From Oegoconia quadripuncta (Eukaryota; Arthropoda; Insecta; Lepidoptera; Autostichidae): 64,000 bases of DNA. The position numbers and the translations under genes are program-made. The notes beneath the pieces were generated by a model. It was not told the DNA's origin and made no database searches. It saw only the letters and a list, made by a program, of their open reading frames with translations. The stretch is from positions 15,440,865 through 15,504,864 of the forward strand of contig OX438750.1 of the NCBI GenBank assembly GCA_949316235.1, read 5' to 3'. Positions within the stretch are counted from its first letter, which is position 1, and each line of letters begins with the position of its first letter. Shown one piece after another: positions 51,778-61,758 of the stretch.

Positions 51778-52551
51778 CCGTGGAGTTTACTTTTTGGAAC
51801 ACCCAAATGGTAATGTTTGGGATAAATCTGACGACATTATGTGTGTATTAAACTTTTCTACTGCAAACAAAGATGAAGGTATCAATATACAACATGGTTA
51901 TTTTTACCTATAGTGTTTGTTTAATCATGAAATCTATTGAAGCTAGGGCAACAGATGTTCCGTCCGATTTTATGCGAAATAACTGGCATTTGAAATCGCG
52001 TTCAAAATAATTCGCAACCCAGATGTGAACAGTTTCGCTACTTTATTGGTGAATTGAAAACAATATGATCGGAGAAATTTAAAAAAAAGTATAACAATGC
52101 TATAGCTTTTCACCTGCGTGGAATAACTTTATGGTGGATATTAAAAATAATGATTTGTCATAAAAATGTAATAAAATTTCCATGACCTTGAATTAAATTG
52201 CAAATATTAATTATTAGGACATATTTTAATTAAAATGTTATAAAACGTTATTTCTTTAAATTTAAAATTAATTAATCGAGAATGATTGAAATGATATTTG
52301 TATTGATTATATAAAGAAGGGCATGCTAATTGTGTAATTTAATTTGTATTATTATTGGTTAACGAAGGGCAGGCTAATTCTATAATTTTGCATTTCTTAT
52401 ATGGCTGATTTAGGTGATACAAATTAGACTACTTTACCAACTATGTAACTACCCTAATTATTGCAAATACATTTATTCTATTATATATTTGTTTAATTTA
52501 TTTATCCCGCGGGGATCACTACTTATTTTCCGTAAACAAAAAATATCTTCT
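51778..52551. other. Intergenic DNA with scraps
   Basis: 51790-51850 (GGAACACCCAAATGG, GGGATAAATCTGACGACATT) recalls Rep-V. 52100-52150 and 52498-52530 (TTTATCCCGCGGGGATCACT) recall the Helitron at 63289. Confidence 0.4.
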
Positions 52552-52815
52552 TATTTACCGTAAAGGAAAAAGGGCATACGGATAATTGAAGTAGAAGTTA
52601 TTGGCATATATAGTTCTTTTTAAAATCGTCATCAATTAAAGCGTTGTGTCAATTAGCGGTCGCATTTGTCTATCCTACATAATGAATTACATCATTACAC
52701 TAAATAAATAAAACTTGGAAAAAATATGAGTTCCAGATAAATTTCGCATTATAAAAACCCTACGAATTTGCAAAACAAATATCAATAAACACGTTTAAAA
52801 AACACATCCGGTATA
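52552..52815. mobile_element. MITE-2 copy, shortened
   Basis: TTATTTACCGTAAAGGAAAA, then GTAGAAGTTATTGGCATATA and TACATCATTACACTAAATAA; ends AACACATCCGGTATA. The right arm has largely decayed. Confidence 0.65.
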
Positions 52816-52860
52816 TTTAACAATTAATATTATTAATCTTGTATGCCAGATTATAAGATT

Positions 52861-52904
52861 TCAATATTGTCTGTATGTTTCATCAAACATACAGACAATA
52901 TTGA
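52861..52904. repeat. Perfect 20-bp snapback
   Basis: TCAATATTGTCTGTATGTTT at 52861-52880, spacer CATC, exact complement at 52885-52904. Confidence 0.85.
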
Positions 52905-53417
52905 CATTTTATGATGGTGAAGATCTTAGCTTAACTGTATAGTGTTTTCTTTGTGTACATAATAACATTATAATTATTGTCTTTCTTAATGTGATTCAAG
53001 TTGCTAGGATAAACAAAAGAATTCGTTGAACACAAACGGATTTCCGGTCGAGTGGTGGAATTATTCCACTTGCCTTTGGGATATCTGTCTAGTATTGAAT
53101 CAACATGTCCTCATATTCACGTAATTAGTTAAATAAGGAGATACAATGTTATTAAAGGTGTGTTCTAAATTCTCAATTTACAATATTATTATTATATCAC
53201 AAATTATTGATTAATTAATATTAGAACTGTTCTGGAAAACTGCCAAATGACAAATTATTATCTTGAGTAAAATCTTGTATTAATAATATATATTGAAAAT
53301 TTTAAAACCCCCGAGGAACGAGGAAATACGTGACTATATACTTTGCTCAGCTCCTAAAAATTATAAAATTATGTTAGTTGTAGTGTTATTCCTCTATGGT
53401 TGTATGCATAGTGTATT
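52905..53417. other. AT-rich DNA, nothing recognised
   Basis: No supported features. Confidence 0.4.
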
Positions 53418-53444
53418 CAAAAAAAAAAAAGAAAGGAACAATAT

Positions 53445-53545
53445 CCTGTGGGTTTCTCTCGCCGCGTCTTCTCCCACAGATGATTTCCCTTTCCGAAGCG
53501 GTAGTGACAGAGAAATGCTTGAGCCCTATTTATATTTCCGATAGA
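53445..53545 (-). repeat. Rep-Q fragment, inverted
   Basis: GGGTTTCTCTCGCCGCGTCT, CCACAGATGATTTCCCTTTC and CGAAGCGGTAGTGACAGAGA are the complement of the left block of Rep-Q at 51050. Both small frames here are artefacts. Confidence 0.55.
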
Positions 53546-53572
53546 TTAAAATTGACATTCATTTTTTTTAAA

Positions 53573-53748
53573 TTTTTTTTATGCACAACGGATTGGTACT
53601 TGACCTCAAACACACCTGATGTTAAGTGAAGATGAGGTCGAAGGTGGAAGCGTACTGACCCGGAAACCCCAACACATTTGGGGGACTGGCTATCTTAACT
53701 CTGACAACCGGAACACAACAATGCTATTAACATTGCTGCGTGGCGGTA
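53573..53748 (-). mobile_element. SINE-A, 5'-truncated, antisense
   Basis: T-run, GATTGGTACTTGACCTCAAA to ATTAACATTGCTGCGTGGCG. The tRNA-like head and half the body are absent. Confidence 0.78.
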
Positions 53749-53924
53749 TATATAACAAAGGATATCATGTATTACGTTGAAATAAATGCTTATAGTTTGA
53801 AATGTTGAAGTTCGTGTCCGAAGCACGAAAACATCGTATTAAAATGCACTTGTCTGACCACTGCCATTGCTCAACTTTGCTAGTCAAAAACAATATCTAA
53901 TGTGTCTGTTGCCTGTTTCAAAGA

Positions 53925-54190
53925 TCATATCAGGTCACTGAACGTCCAGTGCTGAACATAGGCGTTCCTACATGGATGTTCAAAGTAACCGGTGGGTAGT
54001 GGCCTGTATCCAGTGACTTTCCATGATCTTTATGAGGACTCACGTACGTGATCATCCCTCTAGAACCAGCCAAACGACCATCAGTTCGTCGATGTGCCCT
54101 GGCCATTGCCATTTCACCGAGCATCGTCCTCTCCATAATTCGTTGTGTGACCTTGAACTTTCTTATGAGGACCATAGACTGATTCACTAA
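53925..54190 (-). pseudogene. RTE-like LINE ORF fragment
   Basis: The minus-strand frame reads LIRKFKVTQRIMERTMLGEM, then ARAHRRTDGRLAGSRGM. The first block (KL-VTQR-MERAML-type) is a conserved stretch near the C-terminus of RTE-like reverse transcriptases. The block that should sit between MLG and HIARRTDGR appears deleted. The frame is otherwise open for 124 codons. Confidence 0.62.
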
Positions 54191-54776
54191 CATCCCAAAA
54201 CGAAAACCCAAAACATGCCAACCATGATTCGACCGCAGTTCGAGAAAATGTATTTTATTAAAACTTTCACAGATGCTATTTGGTAAAAGGGATAATAATT
54301 TCATTAGAAGCTTAGCTCGACTCGTTTTAATCCCACTGTTGGACCTTTACTTTGTGCCCCTGTCGGACCCGCGCTAATCTCACCCTAAATTGGTATTATA
54401 ATATGTTTAAGACTCATTTTAAAATTTCATTAATAGAAAACTGTCTTGTTTACCTTCTGTTTTGTCGGTTTAAATCGACGTTTGCTACTTTTGGGGCTAA
54501 ACTACTTTAGGCCATTATAATGTTTGCCATTGACTCGAAAATAAAGTTTTCTACTGAGAATTAAATATTGAACACCTAAAATTGTTTTATTAGTGGCCAG
54601 TCTAATGCATAAACATACATTTGATTACGTCTACAGGTATAATTTGACGCCTTTGGTACCGTATATCAAATGACATAATTGACACATTCGCTTATATCCA
54701 AACACAAAAGGAATCAGCTTTTCTTTGATAGCTCTTCTTTGTTTGGTAACACGGAAGCTAGAGGTATTTCTATATA
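54191..54776. other. Intergenic DNA, nothing recognised
   Basis: No supported features. Confidence 0.4.
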
Positions 54777-55040
54777 CAGGGTGAAATTTAATTCGTGTAA
54801 TTCCTGTTTGCTGGTGTCACCAGTCTTGATTTCGAACGTTCCCCAAGGAACCATAGTCGAACTCGATCAAAAAATTTTCGATTACCTACCCATGTAAGCT
54901 ATTCTGAAACCACCTTTAGTATGAATGGAAATTCAATAATTTTCGGGTGAATTCGACTATGGTTCATGGCGGATAGTTGTTCTTAATCGGGAGTGGAGTC
55001 ACCAGCTGAAAATTGTTGGATTTCCATACTAAAGTCTGTC
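54777..55040. mobile_element. MITE-1 copy, 3' truncated
   Basis: TA then CAGGGTGAAATTTAATTCGT at 54777; ATTCTGAAACCACCTTTAGT; ACTATGGTTCATGGC; it stops near CCATACTAAAGTCTGT. The last third is missing. Confidence 0.68.
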
Positions 55041-55044
55041 ACAA

Positions 55045-55140
55045 ATCCACTAACCCGCACTGGATTATGGCCCATACCCTCAACCAGTGAGAGGAGGCTG
55101 TGCCCCAATAGCAGTGGCGAGTCCTCCATACAGGCAGAAA
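55045..55140 (+). repeat. Dispersed-repeat phrase
   Basis: CCCGCACTGGATTATGGCCC, ATACCCTCAACCAGTGAGAG and GAGGCTGTGCCCCAATAGCA; related to 36766-36870 and 30150-30240. Confidence 0.45.
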
Positions 55141-55180
55141 GTCAGTGCCTACCCTAGCAATTTGTAAGCTTAGTAGTATT

Positions 55181-55366
55181 TTATTTTTATTTATTCGGAA
55201 AACCAACAGCTGCAATAACACTAATAGAAACTATTATAGGAAACAGAGAGATAATTACAGGTCCTCACAAATAGAAATACATTATATAAATCAATAACAT
55301 GCATTATCACACTTGTACATTTTTTGCCCTTGCGGTACATATACCAGAGTCAATAATCGCAAAAAA
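55181..55366 (-). repeat. Rep-P copy 2
   Basis: TTTTATTTATTCGGAAAACC, CAGCTGCAATAACACTAATA, GGTCCTCACAAATAGAAATA and GCCCTTGCGGTACATATACC. Nearly identical to 40189-40368 except for a short insertion near AACACTAATAGAAAC. Confidence 0.65.
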
Positions 55367-55504
55367 ATAAAAATATTTATAAATTAAATTAAGCCATCAA
55401 AGAATTGTTGATTTCATTGACGCCTCGCTGACATAAAACTAGTGTTAAAAAGATCTAGATCGAACTTCTTAGACAATTTCAATAAAGCAACTAGCAACTA
55501 AAAT

Positions 55505-55544
55505 AGCAACAATTTTAATAAAGAAATTTATTAAAATCGTTGCT
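55505..55544. repeat. Snapback hairpin, GAAA loop
   Basis: AGCAACAATTTTAATAAA and TTTATTAAAATCGTTGCT pair over 18 bp with one mismatch around GAAA. Confidence 0.8.
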
Positions 55545-56099
55545 CGCACGCCACAGAAAGGTGTTTTTTCTGTCGTTAGGGTAGTATTTCGAAATACATT
55601 GTCTAAATAGCTGATTCATACTCATATGAACAGAAAATGTTCTCAACATTTCCGAAGATTGCTAAAAGAGTAAGTTATTATTTTGGAGTTGTATTTTTTT
55701 TATTTAATAGCAAATTTTATTATTCTGCCTACCGTGTAACAAAACGTTGTGCACGCCACTGCCCAACGGTTACTGTAGGTATTCGTAAGGCTTTTTTGAT
55801 AGGTACTATTTCCGCCTCGCTGATTTTGTTATCATCATGTGCTGACATTTCGCAAATTAAACCCAAAATTTAAGAAACTGTCCGCTGCCATTTTTGTGCC
55901 AGAAACTGGGATATAAGAGTTTAATGCGTGAAACAATATCCACCTTATGGGGTGAGCCTATCGGTGTTGAAAACTTATAAGTCTGTAGATGTGGAAAAGT
56001 CCCTTAGTCGCCTTTTACGACATCCACGGTAAGAGATGGGTTTGTTCTATTCTTTTTACGTACGGAAACTACAAGTTTCACAATAAAGATTTGTCGCTT
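55545..56099. other. Intergenic DNA with a Rep-V fragment
   Basis: 55960-56055 (AACTTATAAGTCTGTAGATG; CCCTTAGTCGCCTTTTACGA; TAAGAGATGGGTTTGTTC) is Rep-V. The 78-residue frame at 55637-55873 has no recognised domain. Confidence 0.45.
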
Positions 56100-56770
56100 A
56101 AAAGGGTTAGTCGGTCCAGTGACGCCCTTATTTGATAAATTAAGATTTGTTTTTAAATACAGATTTCTTCTTAACCGCCTGCGTGGCTCAATGTAAACAA
56201 CATAGAGTTTACGATTCGGAGGTCGCGGGATCGATTCCCAGCGGGGAACATGTTTAGTTCTCGATTTGGTCGGTGGTAGGGTACTTAATTTAAATGTCCG
56301 CCTGATGGCTAGCTACCACCATCTTATCTAAATCTGCCGCCAAACAGCAATGTTAATAGCATTGTTGTGTTCCGGTTGTCAGAGAAAGATAGCCAGTCCC
56401 CCAAATAGGATGAGGTTTTTTCCGGGTTAGTACGCTTCCGCCTTCGGCCTCATCTGCATTTAACATCAGGTGTGATGGAGGTCAAGTGCTGACTCGCTGT
56501 GCCTAAGAAAAACTTTGACCTGCTCTGGAAAAAGCAAAAAGCTAATTATAAGCAATACCTAAATAGCTTTGATAACAGTTATTTCACAATTCACGATTAC
56601 CTACAAAAAATAATTTGAAATTCTTGAAAATAGTTAAAGCTATTAGGGATTATATTCGATATTTTTAGGTTGTTCGAGACCAGATCAGAGCTATATTTTT
56701 ATGGTGTATTTATAAAGAAATCTTAATTTATCTAATGAGGGCGCCAATAGTCGGAATAAACCCTCTTAAC
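56100..56770. mobile_element. FB-1 fold-back copy split by SINE-A
   Basis: Left arm GTCGGTCCAGTGACGCCCTT, then TTAAGATTTGTTTTTAAATA; after the SINE, TTGACCTGCTCTGGAAAAAG; right arm AATGAGGGCGCCAATAGTCG, then AATAAACCCTCTTAAC. Same architecture as 9060-9410. Confidence 0.7.
56173..56512 (+). mobile_element. SINE-A nested in the FB-1 arm
   Basis: Head TTAACCGCCTGCGTGGCTCA, B-box GATCGATTCCC (one base off consensus), full body, tail GACTCGCTGTGCCTAAGAAA. It landed inside the left arm of the fold-back. Confidence 0.82.
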
Positions 56771-57289
56771 TCGATGGTTTGTATTTTGTACAAAATAATG
56801 TCTAATGCTTTGCTAACAAGGGTTATTTTTTTTTCTTTTTCTAAGACGACTGTAAAAGCAGTTTTTTGATCGATTGTGGTGAAAAATGTATAAAAACATA
56901 ATAAGCAAAGGAACGGTTATGAATTCTTATAACGCGTAACATCTAAGTATGTCTGATCTTGTACTCCATCGTGAACTCAGACGGCTTGATGGAGTTAATG
57001 AGGTGTCATTAGATTCGTCTTACTCCCGAGAGTGGCATATTAGGTTATTTTTACGCAATTGGCTTCTTTGATTTTCTTTTCTGTTGAATAACTTTTTCTA
57101 ATTTAAGTTCAATATTTTTAGGGCCGTCTCTATGTCTCAATATAAACACTATAGTGTGTATAAATACAATTACATAAATATAATAATTACTTGTTATTGC
57201 TCATTAAAATATTAATATACTTAAATAAATAAAAAAGTACATGTAATAAACATTAATACAAACCATCAAGCCTAAGTAAGTAATTGGTA
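56771..57289. other. Intergenic DNA, nothing recognised
   Basis: No supported features; a Rep-T-like scrap TGATTTTCTTTTCTGTTGAA occurs at about 57069. Confidence 0.4.
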
Positions 57290-57718
57290 TTATAAATGCG
57301 AAAGTTTGTGTGTGTATGTTTATTACCTCTTCACGCCTAAACGGGTGGACGAATTTAGTTGAAATTTAGTTGGTACACAGACGAGGACCTTTTTTTTTTT
57401 TTGACGCTGGGAAATGCGTTCCGCATACTACGCAGCTCCTCGGGGGGGGGAGCCGCGCAGCTATGTGGGACTCCAGCGATGAACCCTCTACGTCTATGGA
57501 GGGCGGGGCAGGCTCCCTTACGAATACTACTGCCACCGCCCAACGCTAGGCGCGCTTATGCGTGCCTTCCGGCTCTTACATAGACGAGGACCTGGATTAA
57601 CATATAGGCTGTTTCTTATCCTGGAAAAGTTAGGATAGGTATTAATAGTGGCAATGCTGTTGAGTCATAGAGTGATACAGTAAGATGAATTGTATTCTAC
57701 GCGGACGAAGACAGCTAG
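57290..57718 (+). mobile_element. Non-autonomous Helitron carrying a GC-rich insert
   Basis: ATTATAAATGCGAAAGTTTG at the left, then CGCCTAAACGGGTGGACGAA; the 3' end TTCTACGCGGACGAAGACAG, then CTAG|T (57715-57718) matches the 3' end type of the large Helitron. The exact 5' TC is not clear. Interrupted at 57391-57581. Confidence 0.65.
57391..57581 (-). mobile_element. GC-rich A-tailed retro-insertion in a Helitron
   Basis: A 12-bp duplication AGACGAGGACCT (57379-57390 and 57582-57593) flanks it. A T-run at 57391-57402 is the antisense A-tail. The body is very GC-rich, with CAGCTCCTCGGGGGGGGAGC and an inverted CCCTCTACGTC/TATGGAGGG. It is the 3' end of an unidentified, perhaps R1-type, LINE. 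The opposing short frames are artefacts. Confidence 0.75.
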
Positions 57719-58264
57719 TATTTATGTTTTTACGTTGAGTGGGTAAATGTATTTCTTTATTATTTTATAGAAGTTATTATTTGGTTTCATAATGATGGAC
57801 TATACAAAGTATGAAGCAGGTCCTTATAAGGCCAAGTACGTGTCGGGCCATACGCACTGTAGAGTTCCGTGCTTGCCTTTACAATATACGGACATAGACC
57901 CCTTCTAAGTTTTTGTTGTTTGACAAATAATTTTCAACGGTAAGTACATTTTTTCAACTATTATACTCATTAATTTGTAAAACAAAACCTACTTGAAAAA
58001 GTATTCCTTTTAATATCAATAAATTAACCTACTGCCGTGAATTTTTTCACTTAACCAAAACCAATCGGTTAACTTTACTTTACTCTAACAATAGATAGCA
58101 CTTTAAAGCTTAATACTTCTTCGGACGGATCCTAAATCGAAAAACTGTTTAAGATAACCTGTAATAAATTTGTAAGACCTATCCAACAACACTCCACACG
58201 ATGGGGCACAACAAAATATAGTTGTAAAAATCTTATTCATACCCATTAAAACTTTCTAGTACTT
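57719..58264. other. Intergenic DNA, nothing recognised
   Basis: No supported features. Confidence 0.4.
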
Positions 58265-58480
58265 AGAGTCTCTGAGCTAGGTTGCCTGGAAGAGATCGCT
58301 TTTAGTGATAAGGCCGCCAAATTGTACTATCCCCTTTTTCTTATTTTTTTTTTGTATGCTTCTTATTGTTGTACAGTAAAGAACATGTTGTTTGTTTTGT
58401 TTGTTTGTTTGTAAGCCTCGGAGGCAGACAGACATGACGAAACTATAAAGGTTCCTTGTTGACTACGGAACCCTAAAAAG
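58265..58480 (+). repeat. Rep-T 3' tail and an adjacent repeat end
   Basis: GGTTGCCTGGAAGAGATCGC, AGTGATAAGGCCGCCAAATT and TTGTTGTACAGTAAAGAACA form the Rep-T tail. From about 58427 GCAGACAGACATGACGAAAC and ACTACGGAACCCTAAAAAG is another common repeat end; a related piece is at 62770-62835. Confidence 0.58.
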
Positions 58481-58662
58481 GATCCTGTGCTATATGCACC
58501 TGCTCTCTTCTACGAGGTACATTGTTACAGCTTTTGTATAACATTCATAACCCTTCTGTGAAAAGAATATGTAATGTTCTAAGAACAAAAGTTTATTATG
58601 AACAAAAATGTTAACCAGTATTCAAAGTACCTAATTTGAGATTAGGTATGAAGGTATTAATG

Positions 58663-58917
58663 TAATATATATATATATCCTTGGACATATACAGACGGCG
58701 CCATCTAGTTCCACACTAAGCAACTAGGCTTGTGTTGTGGATACCAGATGGTTAATACACTACACAAATACATTTTTTTTTTGTAAATAAATACATATAT
58801 ACATGAAAAACATCCATAACTCGGGTACACATGTCCGTATCCATCATACCAACATATGCCCCTAGCGGGATTCGAACCCGCGACCTTTTGGTATACCACT
58901 ACACCAAACAGGTCGTC
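58663..58917 (-). mobile_element. SINE-B, full length, antisense
   Basis: TATCCTTGGACATATACAGA, GGATACCAGATGGTTAATAC, B-box complement GGGATTCGAACCCGCGACC and CACTACACCAAACAGGTCGT. About 10 bp between the boxes are missing. Confidence 0.82.
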
Positions 58918-58946
58918 AAACTGTTGTAGTCTAGATTATATGTATA

Positions 58947-59115
58947 TGACGACGAGTTGGTGTAGTGAATAGTGACCCTGCCAGCGAAACCAACGGTTGC
59001 GGGTTTGAATCCCGCGACGGGTAAATGTCTGTGTGATGAATACGAACATTAAAAAATTTATTCCCGAGTCATGGATGTTTATATAAATATTTATGTATGT
59101 TATTTTATATTATAT
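58947..59115 (+). mobile_element. SINE-C, best head
   Basis: GACGACGAGTTGGTGTAGTG, AATAGTGACCCTGCCAGCGA, B-box GGTTTGAATCCCGCGAC, then TGTGTGATGAATACGAACAT and TTCCCGAGTCATGGATGTTT. The 3' part is cut. It lies back to back with a SINE-B. Confidence 0.72.
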
Positions 59116-59314
59116 TTAAAAAAATATATTAATTACACATTTGCACTTGCAATTCACAAGGTCCTATATGGAAAAGGTACCTACACCATGTTTCTTGAAC
59201 CGTACAATGATTGAGACAATAGTGTAATAAAGCCATTTACGTAATAATCTGTTCTAAGTACATATAAGGCATGAAACTTGAATGTTAATTTGATGTAATT
59301 TTTATATGTCGATC
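59116..59314. other. Intergenic DNA, nothing recognised
   Basis: Short AT-rich stretch. Confidence 0.4.
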
Positions 59315-59766
59315 GTACTATTTATAATTATAAAGCATCTACATTGATATAAAAAGCTAGTGGAGAACATTTTGGAGAAAAATAAATGTACTGAATTAGA
59401 GCGATTTTAAGTTTTCCATAGTAACTGGAAAAATGCAATATATTCTTATTCGATATTTTGATAATGTTTCCTACTAACTTTTTAGATCTATGCTGCTTAC
59501 ACGTAAATAGTTTCATTAAAAGCGGTCTATTAATTTCGAGAAATTTGAACGTGAAAGTTTCTATGGAATGCCGTGTGGGGCAGTTTTTCAGTTACATGGA
59601 ATACTTAAAATCGCTCTAATTCAGTACTTTCGCTATTCTTTCTCCAAAATCTACTCCACTAACTTTTTTTAGATCAATGTACATGCTTTAGGCTTATAAA
59701 GTTTCATTAGAATCGGTTTATACATTTCGAAACTTTTGACTTGAAAGTTTGTGTAGAATACCGTGC
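59315..59766. repeat. Composite inverted and direct repeat
   Basis: 59315-59436 is the inverted form of 59581-59690 (shared: GTACTGAATTAGAGCGATTT, then TAAG; TTTTGGAGAAA; TAGTGGAG). 59473-59578 is a direct copy of 59658-59765 (ACTAACTTTTTAGATC; GTTTCATTA; GAAAGTTT; TGCCGTG or TACCGTG). This gives one full unit on the right, a partial direct unit and a partial inverted unit on the left. Confidence 0.72.
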
Positions 59767-59924
59767 TGGATAAACCTTCTTAACTGGTTTTCGTCAAACG
59801 CACTGCGTGTGTCTTTGGCCGCATGTATCTAAGTGAAGAGGGGTCCGATTTTAGTACGTTTCTTTTATATTAAAAACATTGCACCAAAATCGGTTCAACA
59901 AAAAAAAATTGCCCATAAATTAAT

Positions 59925-60030
59925 CTAGGTCCTAATCTGTCTTCCATTTAAATATCATCCAAATCCGTGCAGTGGTTTAGGTGTGAAGAGATAACAAACA
60001 TACATACAATCTTTCGCATTTATAATTTTA
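59925..60030 (-). mobile_element. Helitron-family fragment, antisense
   Basis: TTAATCTAGGTCCTAATCTG, ATCCAAATCCGTGCAGTGGT, GTGTGAAGAGATAACAAACA and TCTTTCGCATTTATAATTTT are the complement of the left part of the elements at 57290 and 34915. Confidence 0.58.
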
Positions 60031-60096
60031 GTTGAGATAGTTTGGAGAAAATTTCTTAGCTATATTTGATGAAAATCAATTAAGTGTGTTGTTATA

Positions 60097-60209
60097 ACCC
60101 CAAGTGTGTTGTGGTTTCCGGGTCAGTACACTTCCACCTTCGACCTCATCTTCACTTAACATCAGGTGTGATTGAGGTCAAACACCAACCCGTTGTGCAT
60201 AAACAAAAA
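60097..60209 (+). mobile_element. SINE-A 3' fragment
   Basis: CCCCAAGTGTGTTGTGGTTT, CCACCTTCGACCTCATCTTC and CACCAACCCGTTGTGCATAA, then an A-rich tail. Confidence 0.75.
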
Positions 60210-60700
60210 TCGTTTTAAATATATTCAGCTTTTATCATAGTTGATGGTACATTTGGATGATATCATTGTCTTCCAGGGTTTTCTTAATTTTTATTTTATA
60301 ATTTTAAATGTACTTGTACAACGCTCTGGCTAGTGGTCTATACCTACCTATCAGTAGATAGTAGGTAAGTACAGATTCAGACAGTGCGTAGGCGGATGAA
60401 AATTAATTGCATACCCAGAGTATTATATTTCGTGAAGTATTAATTTGATTAATAGGAAAATGATCCATTGTTTTTAATTATTTAACTGACAATAAAGTCG
60501 GAATATCGGAGTTTATTTATCTTTCAAATCAAATTTATTATTCTTTCATTAGTTTGATGGAATGATTAGTCAATTAATACACAATTAGTGCTGTCAATTT
60601 ACGGCAGTAAAGCATCGATTTGTTGATAAAACAAATGAAATTCTCGATGGAAGGTTATGGAAATATTATTTCTTCTTTTATTGGAAAATCAATCTATTGA
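60210..60700. other. AT-rich DNA, nothing recognised
   Basis: A short inverted pair, ACCTACCTATCAGTAGATAGTA, lies near 60345. No coding signal. Confidence 0.4.
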
Positions 60701-60965
60701 AGACCTGTTTGGTGTAGTGGTTAGAAACTCTGCTGCTATATCAAAAGGTCGCGGGTTCGACCCTGCTAGGGGCATATGTTTGTATGAATAATACAGACAT
60801 GTGTTCCCCAGTTATGGATGTTTTTCATTTATTTATGTATTAAAAACAATGTATTTGTGTAGTTTATCAACCATCTGGTATCCATAATACAAGCCTAGTT
60901 GCTTACTGTGGAACAAGATGGCGCTGTGTGTATGTGCAAAGATATTTATATTTATATATTTATTC
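60701..60965 (+). mobile_element. SINE-B, near full length
   Basis: GACCTGTTTGGTGTAGTGGT, B-box GGGTTCGACCC, GTATGAATAATACAGACATG, CATCTGGTATCCATAATACA and GGCGCTGTGTGTATGTGCAA, then TTTATATTTAT. The antisense frame at 60833-61087 is not a gene. Confidence 0.82.
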
Positions 60966-60984
60966 GAGTGATATTTCCACCGGT

Positions 60985-61235
60985 GTACACACATACATAA
61001 CGTCACATCCATCCCAAATGGGGTGGTCAGAGATATCCCAAACATTAGCGTATGGGTGTTCCAAATATTAAAATTACAACAAACCACTTTTCACCTTTCG
61101 AATATGCCTACAGAAATGCACACGTGACGGGGCTTACGCCGTTAAAACATATCTATAGATATGATTGATGGAAAGTCTCATAGTATTCTTTTACGACACT
61201 CACGGGAAGAGATAGGTTGATTCTATTCTTTTTAC
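60985..61235 (-). repeat. Rep-V copy
   Basis: CATCCATCCCAAATGGGGTG, GATATCCCAAACATTAGCGT, GAAATGCACACGTGACGGGG and TCTTTTACGACACTCACGGG, then AGAGATAGGTTGATTC. Confidence 0.6.
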
Positions 61236-61421
61236 GTGTAACACAGCACTACGAGTGTAGTAACTGCACTGAGCCATTTATTTATATGTTTATTGATCTT
61301 TTAGGTAATCGCTTTACAGAATATTTTGGCGCCTTCTTGTGGGAACACGAGAGCTCAGTCTTAATCGTATTATAATTCCTAACACTTCTATACAATTCAA
61401 TTTGTTCATGAAATTACAAAG

Positions 61422-61758
61422 AACCGCCTCCGTGGCTTAATGTAAACAACATTGGGTTTACGAATCGGAGGTCGCGGGTTCCATCCCCAGCGGGGTACAT
61501 GTTTAAGTACTCGGTTTGGTTGGCGGTAGGGCATTTTAAATGTCCGCCTGGCTAGCTACCACCATCTTATCTAAATCTGCCGCTGCTGCTTGGCAATGGT
61601 AATAGCATTGTTGTGTTCCTGTTGTCAGAGATAAGATAGCCAGTCCCGGAAAAGTGTTGGGGTTTCCGGGTCAGTACGTTTCCACCTTCGACCTCATCTT
61701 CACTTAACATCAGGTGTGATTGAGGTTAAGTACCAACCCGTTGCGAATAAAGAAAAAA
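61422..61758 (+). mobile_element. SINE-A, full length
   Basis: Head AACCGCCTCCGTGGCTTAAT, B-box GGGTTCCATCCCC (one change), body, tail CCAACCCGTTGCGAATAAAG. It contains a small inversion-like change (GCTGCTGCTTGGCAATGGTA) where the family has GCCAAGCAGCAATGTTAATA. Confidence 0.82.

Noticed and set aside
55637..55873. 78-residue frame with a hydrophobic C-terminus
   Set aside because: No recognised family, AT-rich surroundings, no promoter or splice evidence.
12746..61500. Real tRNA genes at the many A-box/B-box sites
   Set aside because: Each is followed by the same SINE body, the cloverleaf arms are damaged, and copies are dispersed; they are SINE heads.
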